Source: Bilabrum cf. latius
Lineage: Eukaryota > Bigyra: Bicosoecida > Bigyra > Bicosoecida
NCBI GenBank assembly: GCA_965178125.1
Contig: OZ237756.1
Span: forward strand, 558,001-622,000
DNA: 64,000 bases
Direction: 5' to 3'
This document shows, one piece after another, positions 32,814 to 43,416 of this stretch (position 1 is its first letter; each line of letters begins with the position of its first letter). The notes beneath the pieces are model-generated. The model saw only the letters and a list, made by a program, of their open reading frames with translations, was not told the origin of the DNA and did not search any database. Position numbers and translations under genes: made by a program.

Positions 32814-34020
32814 CCCGATTTGAAACGCACTCTACCCTACTTTTCTAGTTGTAGGTGAAACTACAGCCAAGTACTACGGTCACGAAAGCAAGCCGAGCTC
32901 GAACGGCAACTCGCCGAAGGCACCCCTACTAGGCGCTAATACAGGTAGCTTTGCATGCCCAATACTTAATACTAAGGTGGTTGCCGATTGTGTTATCCAG
33001 GTCTCAAGTCATGTAAATAACTTGAAGATGATGTTAAAGCGTATCCGATCCGATTGCTCCTCGTTGAAATTGCTCGTATTGACTACGAGATTCCTTATTT
33101 CTGCATGCACAACAGACCGCATTGTGTACGGAGCTATTAACCTAGACGTATACTCGTAGTAAGGTTTGGTTGCTGCACGTGTGATTCTGCTCGCTTATTG
33201 GCTTCGCACCGGCGGCCATCTGCATTGATTCAGTTGGCCTGGTCTATCCTGCATCACGCACGCATGTGGTTTTGAGAGTTCATGATGAAATTTCATGATC
33301 ATAAGAGCGCGTGACACCATGCCGTGAATCCGCGATATGGACCCGAACCAGCCGCCTCGAGTTTGAATAGAAATCAAGCCGCAAAAAGGGTGTGTGGAGG
33401 CAGCCGCGGGCCATGGGGAGCCCTGCCTCGGCAACGCTGTTACCCGTTGCGAGGTGGCTCGAATCAACGCCGCCCGATGCGTGCCCGCCTCTTCTGATCT
33501 CACCCGCCGAACTGCCCCAACCGCCACCGGACCGAGCAGCACCCAAAGACGATACCCGAAAGCCTCCGTAAAAGATAGACGCTCCTCCTGCTTCTTCTTT
33601 TTCTTTAAAATAGGCATCGTCTAGGAATGATACAGGTCCAGCGGCGGCATGTGGAGTCAGCCGGCACACGTCGGGCGCAGACAGAGGAGAAGCGCAGGCA
33701 CGCAGCAGGAGGCACGAGAGTTGCGCTGGCACGGCAGCCGAAGCAGCCAGTGCCCCAAGGGTGGGAAGCAGGGGGCAAGACCACCGAGCGCAGCTGTTGG
33801 CGAAATGCAATAACGCCTAGTCCGGTTAGGGTGTTCGGGCAGGCAAGCCGCCCGAATCGCAATGCAGACGTGGACATCAACAACTGTGGCGGTTTGAATT
33901 CAAACGGAATCGGAAGTGTACGACTGGTTGCAAGCGTTTTCGCGCATTCGCATGCCACGTCAATTACAATCGTCACACACATCATCCACCCCACAGCCTC
34001 AATATCCGTTAGTTGAGCCT
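32814..34020. other. Intergenic, no gene established
   Basis: Host-like sequence. A leftward frame at 33810-33280 encodes a plausible but unrecognised protein (SFLDDAYFKEKEEAGGASIF), and overlapping frames exist on both strands. Evidence is too weak to call. Confidence 0.35.
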
Positions 34021-34961
34021 TCACTTTTCCTCACCCAATTCTTCCTTTCCCTCTCCTGGCGCCGCCCCGCCCTCCACCTCCACCTCCCCCCACCGCCGCC
34101 GATTCGCGGCGACCAAGGCCGCCCGCTGCTCCGAGGTTGCAACCGGTACCAGGCTGCCGAGGGAGCCGTCCATCCCTGCCCAGCCCGGCGAAAAGTTTCC
34201 CCGGGTGACGTCAGTCCACGCCCAGTAGTACTAGTAGTAGGCCCAATACGGGCCGAGCCCCACCCCGGCGGCGTCGGCAAGCGCCTGTGCGGCGGCCGCG
34301 CGCCCAGGGACCGTTTTCGGCTCCGAAGTATCCGCGGGCCGTTTGGCCCCGCTGCTGCCCCAGATGGCCGACGCCGGCAGCGGCGCCGCGCAATCCCCAG
34401 CGGTTCCGCTGAAGCAGAGGGGCGCGCAGTCGCTCGCAAGCGAGTAGGACGCGTAGAAGACTGTCCTGTCCCTGTCGCTGCCGTTGGGATCTGACCTGTG
34501 AGGGGTCCGCCCGGTGAACACGTACACGTCCCCAGGGCCCGTCTCCAGGTGCTCGTACCTCAACCCGGAATCAAAATCCTCGGGGAGCTCGCTCTCGGTG
34601 CCCCTGGCCTCGTCGGCCACCAGCTCGGGTCCCGTGTGCGCCCCCCTGGCCACCTGAATGGCGCTGTTCTCGACGTCCGACGCGTCAAAGCTGATCGCGA
34701 CGTTCACCACGCGGCTCGCAAACCTGTGCCACCCGTAGGTCAAATCGACGTGGGGGGTGAACCCTGGCCCGCCCGGGAGCTTGAGGACGAGCTTGTCCTT
34801 GAGCAGGCAGACCCTCTCGTGCTCGTCCATCGAGGGGGCTGCAGCGGCTGCATCGGCGTCGACTCTCCCGTTTTGCTCGCTTATTCGGATGGCCTACAGC
34901 GCCTGTCGTGCGATAGAGACGCACCGCCTGTCGAGCGCGAGGCGAAACAGGCGGCCGTAGT
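34021..34961 (-). pseudogene. PhyH-type 2-oxoglutarate/Fe(II) dioxygenase, 5' end cut off by the viral element
   Basis: Leftward frame with the phytanoyl-CoA dioxygenase pattern: metal-binding HVD in FTPHVDLTYGWHRFASR, NVAISFD, then ENSAIQVARGAHTGP, then GPGDVYVFTGRTPHRSDPNG carrying the second His, followed by an Arg-bearing strand. TAG codons near 34890 and at 34231 are read as Gln, and the end is TGA at 34021-34023. At the 5' side the frame is still open (VSIARQALQAIRISEQNG) when host-like DNA stops at 34961 and AT-rich DNA starts, so the N-terminal part is missing here. ATG 34830 is internal by family comparison. The missing part may lie beyond the element's other end, outside the window. 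Confidence 0.75.
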
Positions 34962-35060
34962 GTTATCCGCCAAAATGTGTGTAGTTTTTATATAAGTAAA
35001 CTCTATTTCTACTATATAGTAGAAATAGAGTTATCATAACTTCACATTTTGGCGGATAAC
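34962..35060. repeat. Terminal palindrome at the element's left edge
   Basis: Outer 18-base arms GTTATCCGCCAAAATGTG (34962-34979) and its complement (35043-35060) enclose a perfect 34-base palindrome at 34999-35032 centred on CTACTATATAGTAG. The outer arms share CGCCAAAA with the element's promoters. It could be a terminal hairpin or a head-to-head junction of two ends. Confidence 0.9.
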
Positions 35061-36633
35061 ATATGAGGTCAATAATAACCACTTTACAACATCTTAAGCC
35101 GTAGTCCTTCATTATGTCCTTCACTTGAATATAATAATTTAATCGCTATTTATTCATATATCTACCTAATTTAATACCTTCGCGCCGTTAATGTCTATCT
35201 GTTAGACCTTCATTTGACTTAATCTGTTGAGTAAATCTCTAGCCTAAGTCTTAGGATATGCCCGCCCGAAATTGCGGAAATATATAGTCATTTAAGAATA
35301 TATGTTCGCAATTCTGGGCGCGTAGGTGTATTGAGTTTTATATTATGATTTGGTTTTAAGTATCAATTGACATTTACCACTTTAGAAAATAACTAAATAA
35401 ATACTTAAAGAGATTGACAGAAGTATTAAAGTCTTTTTAATACTTCCAATGAAAAATTTAAATTAATAAATAAAACTAAACTAATATCAACTTAATTTAT
35501 CTCTTTTTTTATTACTTGTCAATCTATACTTAAATAATTGAATATTTAAATATAACTAGAAGGAGATATTAATCACTTTATAAAGTCTTTTATATGTCAT
35601 CTCTTCAAAACTTCAAATATAAGGGTATCCCCTTAAAAATACATCCTTTAATCTATCGCCCGAAATTGCGGTAATATTATAGCTATTCAAGATATATTTC
35701 TGCAATTCTGGGCGCGTAGGTGTATTGATTTTTATTTTTCATAATTCTTTAAATATGTTTAAGTCCTTTGTTTGAGTATATGATATAAAGGAATACAAAA
35801 CGGGATAACTTAAAAATGACTCAATGAACTGGTTTATGTCAAGTGTATTACTTTGAAATGATTAATCACTAGATTAAATGGAAAATATAGGATAATTAAA
35901 TATGGTATAGTATAATACTAGCGCCCGAAATTGCGGTAATATATTAGGATATTAAGATATATTGTCGCAATTCTGGGCGCGTAGGTGTATTGAGTTTTAT
36001 ATTTTGTTAATTTTGACATAGTTATCTTATAGAGGTGTAATTTTGTAATAAAGATATTTCTAGTATGTGCTATATTAAATGTCCAGAAATGACGGCCCGA
36101 AATTGCGGAAATATATAAGTATTCTAGAAATTATGTCCGCAATTCTGGGCGCTTAGGTGTCTTCAATAATTAATAATCAACTACTTCTTTATTTTGATTA
36201 ATTTTTTTGACTTACCGTTCATTTTATTGACCACTTAACGGGATATCACAAAAAGACTTAACCACTTGACGAGATATTTTAAAATAACTAATAATAAATA
36301 TGACCGCCCCAAATTGTATCTCCAGATATGACCGCCCCAAATTGCGGAAATATATAAGTATCAAGAAAATTATGTTTGCAATTCTGGGCGCTCACCCGTA
36401 TTCAATTTTACATATTCACTAAGTCATACCACTTGAAGTGGTCCATTTGATCTTGTGTTCATATTTAGAATGTCCTTTAACTTGTATCAATGTATTGAGT
36501 ACTTCTTCTAACTAGTCCTTAACAAATGATTTTGTCTTATGATATGTCTTGGTAGTCTTCACCTATTTAATAACTAATTTACAAGTCTTACCGACAATAT
36601 ACTAAGTTAATAAATCTTGTATCATAATATATT
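35061..36633. other. Non-coding AT-rich leader with five hairpin repeats
   Basis: No convincing frame on either strand even with TAG as sense. Contains five copies of the ~70-bp hairpin family. Confidence 0.7.
35262..36402 (+). repeat. Hairpin repeat family, five left-end copies
   Basis: Copies at about 35262-35335, 35658-35728, 35921-35992, 36094-36160 and 36331-36402. Each has GCCC[G/C]AAATTGCGG, an AT-rich loop of about 30 bases, then CGCAATTCTGGGCGC and mostly GTAGGTGTATTGA. The arms pair imperfectly (GCCC..AATTGC with GCAATT..GGGC). A half copy (CCGCCCCAAATTG) is at 36303-36315. Confidence 0.95.
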
Positions 36634-37041
36634 ATGTATGAGATAATTATTGATGGATTCAAATATAAACCCTCTACTCGTAGAAATAAGAAATATGATG
36701 TATTCAAAAATGGTAAGTATATCACTAGCTTTGGTGATGCACGATATGCTCAATACTTTGATTTGATTGGTAAGTATGGAGATAATAACCATATTGACCC
36801 TAAAAGACGACGCCTATACTACCGAAGACACGGGAAGACTACCGATACTAATAGCTCAAAATATCACAGTCATAAAATCTTATGGGGAAGTGATAATGCT
36901 ATTAAGGACTACTTAACAAAACTAGCCAATGGAGTATTAGATGTAAAAAGGTATGTTAAAGGGGATACTTTGGAAAAATGGTTAGATGACTATAGGTCTA
37001 AAGTGGACGCAAGACTGAAACAATTAAAAATATTAAATTAA
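36634..37041 (+). CDS. Small DUF5754-like protein
   Basis: 135 residues. Contains YAQYFDLIGKYGDNNHIDPK, RRRLYYRRHGKTTDTNSSKY and HSHKILW. The pattern of an aromatic FxDxIG segment, then (H/D)xDxKRRxxYYxRHG, resembles small proteins annotated DUF5754 in giant viruses and relatives. No biochemical role known to me. No in-frame TAG; ends at TAA. First gene from the left end. Confidence 0.6.
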   Translation: MYEIIIDGFKYKPSTRRNKKYDVFKNGKYITSFGDARYAQYFDLIGKYGDNNHIDPKRRRLYYRRHGKTTDTNSSKYHSHKILWGSDNAIKDYLTKLANGVLDVKRYVKGDTLEKWLDDYRSKVDARLKQLKILN

Positions 37042-37046
37042 AAAGT

Positions 37047-37118
37047 CAATACGCCTACGCGCCCAGAATTGCGAAAATATATCTTGAATAGCTATAATAT
37101 TACCGCAATTTCGGGCGC
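37047..37118 (-). repeat. Hairpin repeat copy
   Basis: Reverse-oriented copy just after the DUF5754-like stop: CGCGCCCAGAATTGCG ... ACCGCAATTTCGGGCG. Confidence 0.95.
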
Positions 37119-37198
37119 CCAAATTTGAATCGAGCTTAAGACATCTCGTTTAATTAGACTTAAAAATAATATATTATTATAGTATATACTATATTATA

Positions 37199-37732
37199 AT
37201 GTGCTATAAATGTCGTAACTTCATAATCAATAAGCTAAAGATTAATGACTGGAATAAGATAGCCCCTCTATTAATACCAGCTGGAGAGACTAGAGAAGAA
37301 GACGGAAAGTGTATCTGTGATCACCAAATTAAGGAAGTTCATTTCGTTGAGTATCCCCCAACTGGTGATATATTTAAATTAGGTTCTGAATGTATTAATA
37401 ACACATTCGAAAAGGATCATGATGTGTATAAGGCTTGTATGTATAAGACTTGTGATGTATGCTCTTGTGTTGTTAAACGTAGTAGCTGGAAAAGTCATAT
37501 TAAATCCATTAAACACGAATTAAATAAAGACATATTAAAAGATAAGAGTAGATGCACTGATTGCGATGAGTTCATTGAAAAACATAAATATAAAAAGACT
37601 TGTCTTAGTTGTTATAATAAAAAGAGGAAATACTCACAATGTAAGAAATGTGAAAAGTATCTTATTAAACCAGGAGCCACTTTCTGGTTTTGTTATGACT
37701 GTAACTAGAAGAGAAAGAAATATAAGAAATAA
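37199..37732 (+). CDS. Cys-rich zinc-binding protein
   Basis: 177 residues once TAG 37706 is read as Gln; ends at TAA 37730. Paired Cys motifs suggest several zinc sites: CYKC near the start, CDVCSC...HIKSIKHEL (C2H2-like), CTDC, CLSC, CKKCEKYL and FCYDC. Nucleic-acid binding is likely but unproven. Lies between hairpin copy 37047 and the next small gene, same strand. Confidence 0.65.
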
Positions 37733-37772
37733 TGTTTAATTTACGCCAACATATTATATCGTCTTTATATAT

Positions 37773-38006
37773 ATGTACGACTTGAAAATTATAATGTCTC
37801 CCAAGTTTTTAAAAGCTTGTAAAAATAATAAAGTTATTGAAAAGGCTATAAAAGCTATTGAAGACAATTTAAAAGATGAAATTAAATTATGTTTTGATGG
37901 CAATGAGTGGGATATGTCAAATGGATCATAGACTCTTTTTTATAATCTTCAAAGTAAAGAAGAACGAGAAGAAATATTAAAGAAAAATGGAACAATTACA
38001 ACATAA
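37773..38006 (+). CDS. Small hypothetical protein
   Basis: 77 residues from ATG 37773, or 70 from ATG 37794. One TAG (37929) is read as Gln; TAA stop. Lys/Glu-rich (FLKACKNNKVIEKAIKAIED). A CGCCAA box and TTTATATATAT stretch directly upstream resemble the element's promoter motif. No family recognised. Confidence 0.6.
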
Positions 38007-38057
38007 ACAACTAGAAGAAATAACAGAAGACAATATGTTATAAAATCGTTTAATTAA

Positions 38058-38092
38058 CGCCAAAATTTATATCTACTATATATATAGTAAAT
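38058..38092 (+). promoter_or_regulatory. Two-part promoter-like motif before integrase
   Basis: CGCCAAAATTTAT followed by CTACTATATATATAGTAAAT, abutting the integrase ATG. Confidence 0.7.
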
Positions 38093-39748
38093 ATGACTAA
38101 TAAAGGCAAGACATACACTAGAGGTAAAATATCTTACACGTATGGTGATGAACCGACAAAAAATCAAAAAGATAGTGATAATTTAGAAGCCACTATTAAG
38201 GGACTACTTGATAAAGGGTTTAATGAGATACCAATCACTAAAGAAAGTATTAAAAAGATTCCTTTATACTCTTACGTTTCGTACATCTCAAATATCAAAG
38301 GAAAGCCACTATTTAGAAGAGGTGGGGTAATTAACTCAATATAGAAGGATGGAGACTATTTCACTTTATATAACTTAGTGAGTCGTGTTCATTTTAGCGT
38401 TCAATAGTCTAACCTAGTTCGTCTTTTTTATAAGATGACTAAAGCTTAGACGAAAAAACTTAATAAACCAACCGGTAAATTAATTGAAGTAGAAGATGAG
38501 GACGACAAAGACAAATTTAATTATAAACCAATATTAAAGAAACTATATTATGAAGAAGGTAATGTAGTCAGTCGTGATGCGTTATATGACCTAGCTAGAC
38601 AAAAAGATAAACGTATTAAAAGACGACAAGTAGAAAAGTGGTTAAATAACTAGATGCTCCACCAATTGACCAAAAAACGACCTAAACAGTCAGCAGTAAG
38701 TTCTTTTGTACCTACTAAGCCTTTCTCAATTTACGCATTGGACTTAATAGACATGCAAAAGTATTCAGACACTAATGACGGCTATAATTGGATATTAAAT
38801 ATAATGGATATATTCACAAAATACCTATGGAGTATTTCATTAAAAGATAAGACATTAGTTAATATAATTCGTGAGATGAAGAAACTATTTAAGAAACCTA
38901 ATTGGAGAAAACCGACTGTTATGTTAAGTGATAATGAGTTTAATAAAGAGGCATATATTAAATTTATGAATGACAATGACATAAAACCACTATTCACCAT
39001 CGCAGGAAATCCATAGTCTAATGGTGCAGTTGAAAGACTTAATAGGACTATAAAAGAATAGATTAGAAAAGACTTTGCTATTAAGAATGACAGTGATGGT
39101 GTTTGGCATACGTCATTATAGAGACTAGTAAGAGCTTATAATAAGAGAAAACACAACACTATAGGAATGTCTCCAATAGAAGCAATGAAACCTGAAAATT
39201 TAGAAGTAGTTAGATCTAGAATTGAAAATAAGAAATTATCAAATAATTTTGACGGGAATGATAAAGATCTTAATGTAGGGGATAGAGTTAGAGTATTACT
39301 TGAGAAGAACAAGTTTAAAGGGAATTTATTCAATTGGTCTAGAGAAGTCTTCACTGTTAGATAGAAGACCAAACCAAGAAATCCTAAGTAGAGGATTAAA
39401 TATAAAGTAATGGACAAAGAGGGAGAACCTCTTACTGGATTCTTTAATGCTTCACAGTTATAGAAGATAGACAATGTAGAACACGAAGATAAGGTAAATG
39501 ATGACATAGACAAGGAAAGTGAAGAGCCTGAAATTGATAATGTTGAAGGTTTAGAAGTAGAACCAGACACAATAGAGAAGTTTTTAGATAAAAGACAAAA
39601 TAAAGATAGACTTATTGAATATTTAGTCAAATATAAGGGATATTCTAATAAGTTTAATGAATGGATTACCCGTAAGAAATTAGAATAGGATTATGGGAAA
39701 GACCAAATACGACCACTTGCGAAAGACTATTCTGATAGATAGAGATAA
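38093..39748 (+). CDS. Retroviral-type DDE integrase with C-terminal chromodomain
   Basis: 551 residues; inserts the element into host DNA. Domains: N-terminal region ending in RRQVEKWLNN, as in Polinton and Mavirus integrases; catalytic core with D in YALDLIDMQ, second D in VMLSDNEFNKE and E in GAVERLNRTIKE, 33 residues after the second D; a basic SH3-like stretch; and a chromodomain (IEYLVKYKGYSNKFNEWITR). About twelve in-frame TAG codons occur. The one at 39014 replaces the family's invariant Gln in N-P-Q-S-N-G, which fixes UAG as Gln. Ends at TAA 39746. Intact under that code, so possibly still active. Read with the standard code it would be a badly broken pseudogene. Confidence 0.93.
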
Positions 39749-39782
39749 TTAATCTAGTAATATACTTTATGGCATAATACCA

Positions 39783-39855
39783 GCGCCCCAAATTGCGATA
39801 ATATATTAGGATATTAAGATATATTTCCGCAATTCTGGGCGCGTAGGTGTATTGA
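39783..39855 (+). repeat. Hairpin repeat copy
   Basis: GCGCCCCAAATTGCG ... CGCAATTCTGGGCGCG just after the integrase stop. Confidence 0.95.
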
Positions 39856-39978
39856 TTTTTATAATTATGTCATTTTATGTTAGCCAGTGTTTAGATACGA
39901 CTTTTAAAATAATAATTTTTTCTAGTATTTACCATATTAATATAAAACAAAGTCAAAGAAATTATTTATAATAAGTAT

Positions 39979-40659
39979 ATGGAATTGTTAAATATAACAA
40001 GATACAAAAATAAAGACCTTCTAAAAAGAGTAGTCAAGTTAAGTGAAAAGTACAAGTGGTCTCGTGATGACTTAAAAATGTTATGGATTAACAAGCATTA
40101 TTCAAGTTTATAGGGTGAAATAGATGATGAAGGGGACGAGATAGCAACTATAAATTTAGTGAGACAACCGTCTAAAATAGAACCTATCTAGTTAAAACCT
40201 CCACAATTAGAACGACAATAGGCTATATTGGAAGATGTTGAATTAGATAGCGAAGACATAGAGGATAATAAAGAGGAAGACTATTTGAATGATACATATA
40301 GTGATACAAGTAGTGAAGTAGTGAGTGAAGTCATTGAAGAGAAACCAATTAAAGAGAAACCAAAACCAAAAATCAATATTAGTGATCTTACAGTGAGTGA
40401 TAAACCTGAATATGTTTATTGTGTAGAGATTAATGATACAAAGGTATATTTTAACAAAAAGAATACATAGACTTATCCTGATGCTTTAAGAAGAGGTAAA
40501 TCACACGCTGATAAAATGAGAAAGCGAGTATTAGGACATCTTCATTTTGATGAGACCGATATGTATGACAGCAACTTATGGTATGCTAAAGTGTGCTGGG
40601 GTGATAGTGATAAAATTCATGATAACTTTACAAAGTTTAAAAATATCTTATTAAAATGA
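39979..40659 (+). CDS. Hypothetical acidic protein
   Basis: 226 residues, TGA stop at 40657. Several TAG codons are read as Gln in LKPPQLERQQAILE-type context and one before TYPDALRRG. Middle is acidic (DVELDSEDIEDNKEED) then Lys/Pro-rich (KPIKEKPKPKINIS). The C-terminal 75 residues (VYCVEINDTKVYFNKKNT) look folded and resemble the small DUF5754-like fold in style only. No function assigned. Confidence 0.6.
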
Positions 40660-40678
40660 CCACTATATATATAGGTAA
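40660..40678 (+). promoter_or_regulatory. Promoter-like motif
   Basis: CCACTATATATATAGGTAA directly before ATG 40679, overlapping the end of the upstream gene. No CGCCA box here. Confidence 0.6.
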
Positions 40679-41185
40679 ATGAAAAACACAATTTGGAAGT
40701 TTTTAAATGAATACTTTGATGTCTTTAGTTTAATACTTAAAATACGAGACGAAAACCCTAGTGATGTCATAAGTACTATAATAGCAATGTATGAAGAGAG
40801 CGAAATAGAAGACCCAAAAGAGATCCATAAACATATGAGTGAAATACGTCATAACTTGGAACTTAGATTTAAAACAAAGTATGTTGAAGTCCTAAGCACC
40901 GATCACGATGACAAAGCAGAAAGCTATCTCCATCTTAATAATATATTATGTAATATTGAAGGAGAGCAATATGTGGAGGATAGCAAAATCAAGATGTCCG
41001 AGAAAAAACAAGTATTTATAAAGACTTACGGTGATGTGGATAAATTCAACGAGACTGTCCAAGAGATGGAACAAGAAGACGAAAAGACTAAAACAGGAGT
41101 AGAAAAAGAAATAGATCAAAAGTTAAGTCTATTATGTAATACTTCTAAACAACCAGACAATATTTGTCTAGATTATAAATTGTAA
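40679..41185 (+). CDS. Hypothetical protein
   Basis: 168 residues, TAA stop, no in-frame TAG. Mostly helical by composition and acidic (EMEQEDEKTKTGVEKEID). Begins 19 bases after the preceding gene ends. No family recognised. Confidence 0.65.
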   Translation: MKNTIWKFLNEYFDVFSLILKIRDENPSDVISTIIAMYEESEIEDPKEIHKHMSEIRHNLELRFKTKYVEVLSTDHDDKAESYLHLNNILCNIEGEQYVEDSKIKMSEKKQVFIKTYGDVDKFNETVQEMEQEDEKTKTGVEKEIDQKLSLLCNTSKQPDNICLDYKL

Positions 41186-41235
41186 TATCAGTATGTATTT
41201 TAATTATAAAAATACAAATTGACAGGTTAGATACG

Positions 41236-41309
41236 ACCGCCCCAAATTGCGGATATATTATAGCTATTCAAGATATATTTCCGCAATTCTGGGCGTCTCA
41301 CCGTGTTGA
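41236..41309 (+). repeat. Hairpin repeat copy
   Basis: ACCGCCCCAAATTGCGG ... CCGCAATTCTGGGCG; its distal end overlaps the last codons of the leftward gene at 41298. Confidence 0.93.
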
Positions 41310-41612
41310 TTTTTCCACACGTTTTAACTCATTCATAATTTCTAAATCAAGTAAGCCATTAATAATACGAAAATCTTTGTAATCTTGCGCCATCTAAAAC
41401 ATTCCTTCATATTTAGGCAACATAGCCATTTTAAGACCTAGGATAGACTTAATATCTTCGTAGGTAATAATCTAGTCTTTTTCTACTTCTTTTAGCTCTT
41501 CAACTTCACAAATACGAAGGTCCTTTCCATCAAAAAATTGATCAAAAGCTGTCTTTACCTTTTTTAATATATTGTTCAAACTTTTTATGTTATAAATATT
41601 ATTAAAGTTCAT
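41298..41612 (-). CDS. Small hypothetical protein, hidden by UAG codons
   Basis: 104 residues, TGA stop. Two in-frame TAG codons split it under the standard code, so it is missed by ordinary ORF calling. Sequence is ordinary globular (NIYNIKSLNNILKKVKTAFD; DIKSILGLKMAMLPKYEG). It starts right after a promoter motif on its own strand, which supports it as a gene. Function unknown. Confidence 0.65.
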
Positions 41613-41645
41613 TTCTATATATATATAGTAAATATTTTTTGGCGG
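41613..41645 (-). promoter_or_regulatory. Two-part promoter-like motif (leftward)
   Basis: On the minus strand: CCGCCAAAAAATATTT then ACTATATATATATAGAA, abutting ATG 41612. Confidence 0.7.
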
Positions 41646-41666
41646 AATAATTAAACTTAGGATCTA

Positions 41667-41740
41667 ACCGCCCGAAATTGCGGAAATATTATAGCTATTC
41701 AAGATATATTTGTGCAATTCTGGGCGCGTAGGCGTATTGA
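41667..41740 (+). repeat. Hairpin repeat copy
   Basis: ACCGCCCGAAATTGCGG ... TGCAATTCTGGGCGCG between two leftward genes. Confidence 0.95.
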
Positions 41741-41768
41741 CTTTTGTATTATTTTGTATTTATTTGTA

Positions 41769-42407
41769 TTATATTTGGTACCCTAACTAGAGGCAATTCC
41801 TCAATTTATCGTGAAGCTATTCGTAAGTATTATAAATGTAATAGCTAGAAGGGTTCAACTCTTTGATATAAGAGTTACGGTCTTCTAACATAGACTTCTA
41901 TTTATCTACTTTCTAATTCTTTAAAGTCTTCTAGAATAGTGAATTAGATGGAAGACATACAACTATACTTTCTTTTTTAAATAACTCATTAGCTAGACTT
42001 AACTCTTTAGTAAAGAATATTACTCTCTTCTCGCTACCTTCATTCAACCAGTTATCTTTTACCCATTGAAGGGCTTCTTTACTGGCTTTTCTATTAAGTA
42101 TATTATAATTACCCCAATCACTTTTTAACTTACATTCGTCTAGTTTCATAAGTAATTCGGGCTCCTAGACATATACTCCTAGAGTACTATCTAAATCAAC
42201 AAGTAAACAGTCTTTAGAACTAGACCGTAATATTTGACAAGCGGTAGACTTACCACTACCTTCAGGCACACAGATACATATTTTTTTACGTTTATGTAAA
42301 GGTTTATCCCATAACCACTACCAACAAGACATACCACCAGAGTATGCTAGAGGTAGTAAGACACTTAAACCTCCTACAACGACACTGCTTGAACTGATTC
42401 CATCCAT
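41769..42407 (-). CDS. P-loop ATPase with N-terminal membrane segment
   Basis: 212 residues, TAA stop. N-terminal hydrophobic helix (VVVGGLSVLLPLAYSGG), then ICICVPEGSGKSTACQIL with a perfect Walker A (GSGKST), a likely Walker B (CLLVDLD) and a C-terminal RVIFFTKELSLANELF strand-helix. Several TAG codons are read as Gln, including one between the membrane segment and the P-loop. It is distinct from the packaging ATPase at 53717, so the element has two ATPases. Role unknown. Confidence 0.75.
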
Positions 42408-42450
42408 TTTATTATATTAATAAAAAAGATATTTCTATAATTAAACTCAA

Positions 42451-43173
42451 TTATCCTGTTAAGAAAATACAAGGTACGACTTTATACTCTACTCCATTAG
42501 CATCAGTAGAAGTACCACTTGAAAAGTCTTCATCTACTAGAGCTTTTGCTACAATAGTCTAATCAACAGAGACTGGTTGAGGATTAGGCGCATAGACATA
42601 TCCACTATCAGAGCTATTAATTAAGTAATCACCCGCACTTACATCTCCTCCATTTTTATTTACTTTCACAGCTCCATCACCTAAAGATGCCACAAGTACT
42701 TTACCATCATCATGGTGTTCTCCTACATATACTCCAAAAGGTGGTGAATGTTGAGATGCTTGACTTACGACATATTCATTAGTTGTTGGTCCTTTATTAA
42801 CTACACTATCAAGAGTAACCACTGACCCAATACCAGCTGGTAAACTAGAAGCAACATCACTACAAGATGCAACATGTGTACCGGTAAATGATAAGAAGTT
42901 GGTTGCTGTCATAGTACTGGTTTGAGTGCCATCACCTGCGACATTGATTGAGATAGATGCACCTGCTGATGCTGAGTTTTTACCTATTCTCCATGTGAAA
43001 GACTTAGCATCTTCATTAGTACCACTCATAATATATGGTAGTGATTGACCATTGAAGTTAAGTCCAAAGTTAGCGGCTCCATCAAAGCCTTCTGCTTTAA
43101 TTGATTCTACTTCAATAGACTTACTCTTTAATTCATATTCATTTTTGTTTAAGAGATTGTATATTCCTGCCAT
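42451..43173 (-). CDS. Putative spike/fibre-like virion protein
   Basis: 240 residues after reading TAG 42559 as Gln; TAA stop at 42451. Low-complexity Gly/Ser/Thr/Ala surface-type sequence: NAAINF-like start, then ASISINVAGDGTQTSTMTAT, FGVYVGEHHDDGKVLVASLG, GAVKVNKNGGDVSAGDYLIN and a final VVPCIFLTG. The pattern of G-D-x-(L/V) beta strands followed by an I-V-A-K-A-L strand resembles C-terminal domains of phage/viral fibre proteins. This is inference from texture only; no specific family recognised. Confidence 0.45.
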
Positions 43174-43262
43174 TACTTATATTATATTAGCTAGACTAGA
43201 TATTTTTTTTTTAAATTACGAGATTTTAAAAAGTTAGTAGTATAAGATATAGTATAATACTA

Positions 43263-43335
43263 GCGCCCCAAATTGCGATAATATATTAGGATATTAAGAT
43301 ATATTTCCGCAATTCTGGGCGCGTAGGCGTATTGA
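43263..43335 (+). repeat. Hairpin repeat copy
   Basis: GCGCCCCAAATTGCG ... CGCAATTCTGGGCGCG, nearly identical to the copy at 39783. Confidence 0.95.
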
Positions 43336-43416
43336 TTTTTATAATTTAGTCATTTTTAATATAGCCACCTCTTACAATGTAATATTTTTAAATTAAAATA
43401 TTATAGTATATACCAT

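Noticed and set aside
38342-39742. Treating the integrase and other viral genes as TAG-riddled pseudogenes
   Set aside because: No frameshifts and only one TGA appear anywhere; decay would also create TAA, TGA and indels, and host housekeeping genes show the same TAG pattern.
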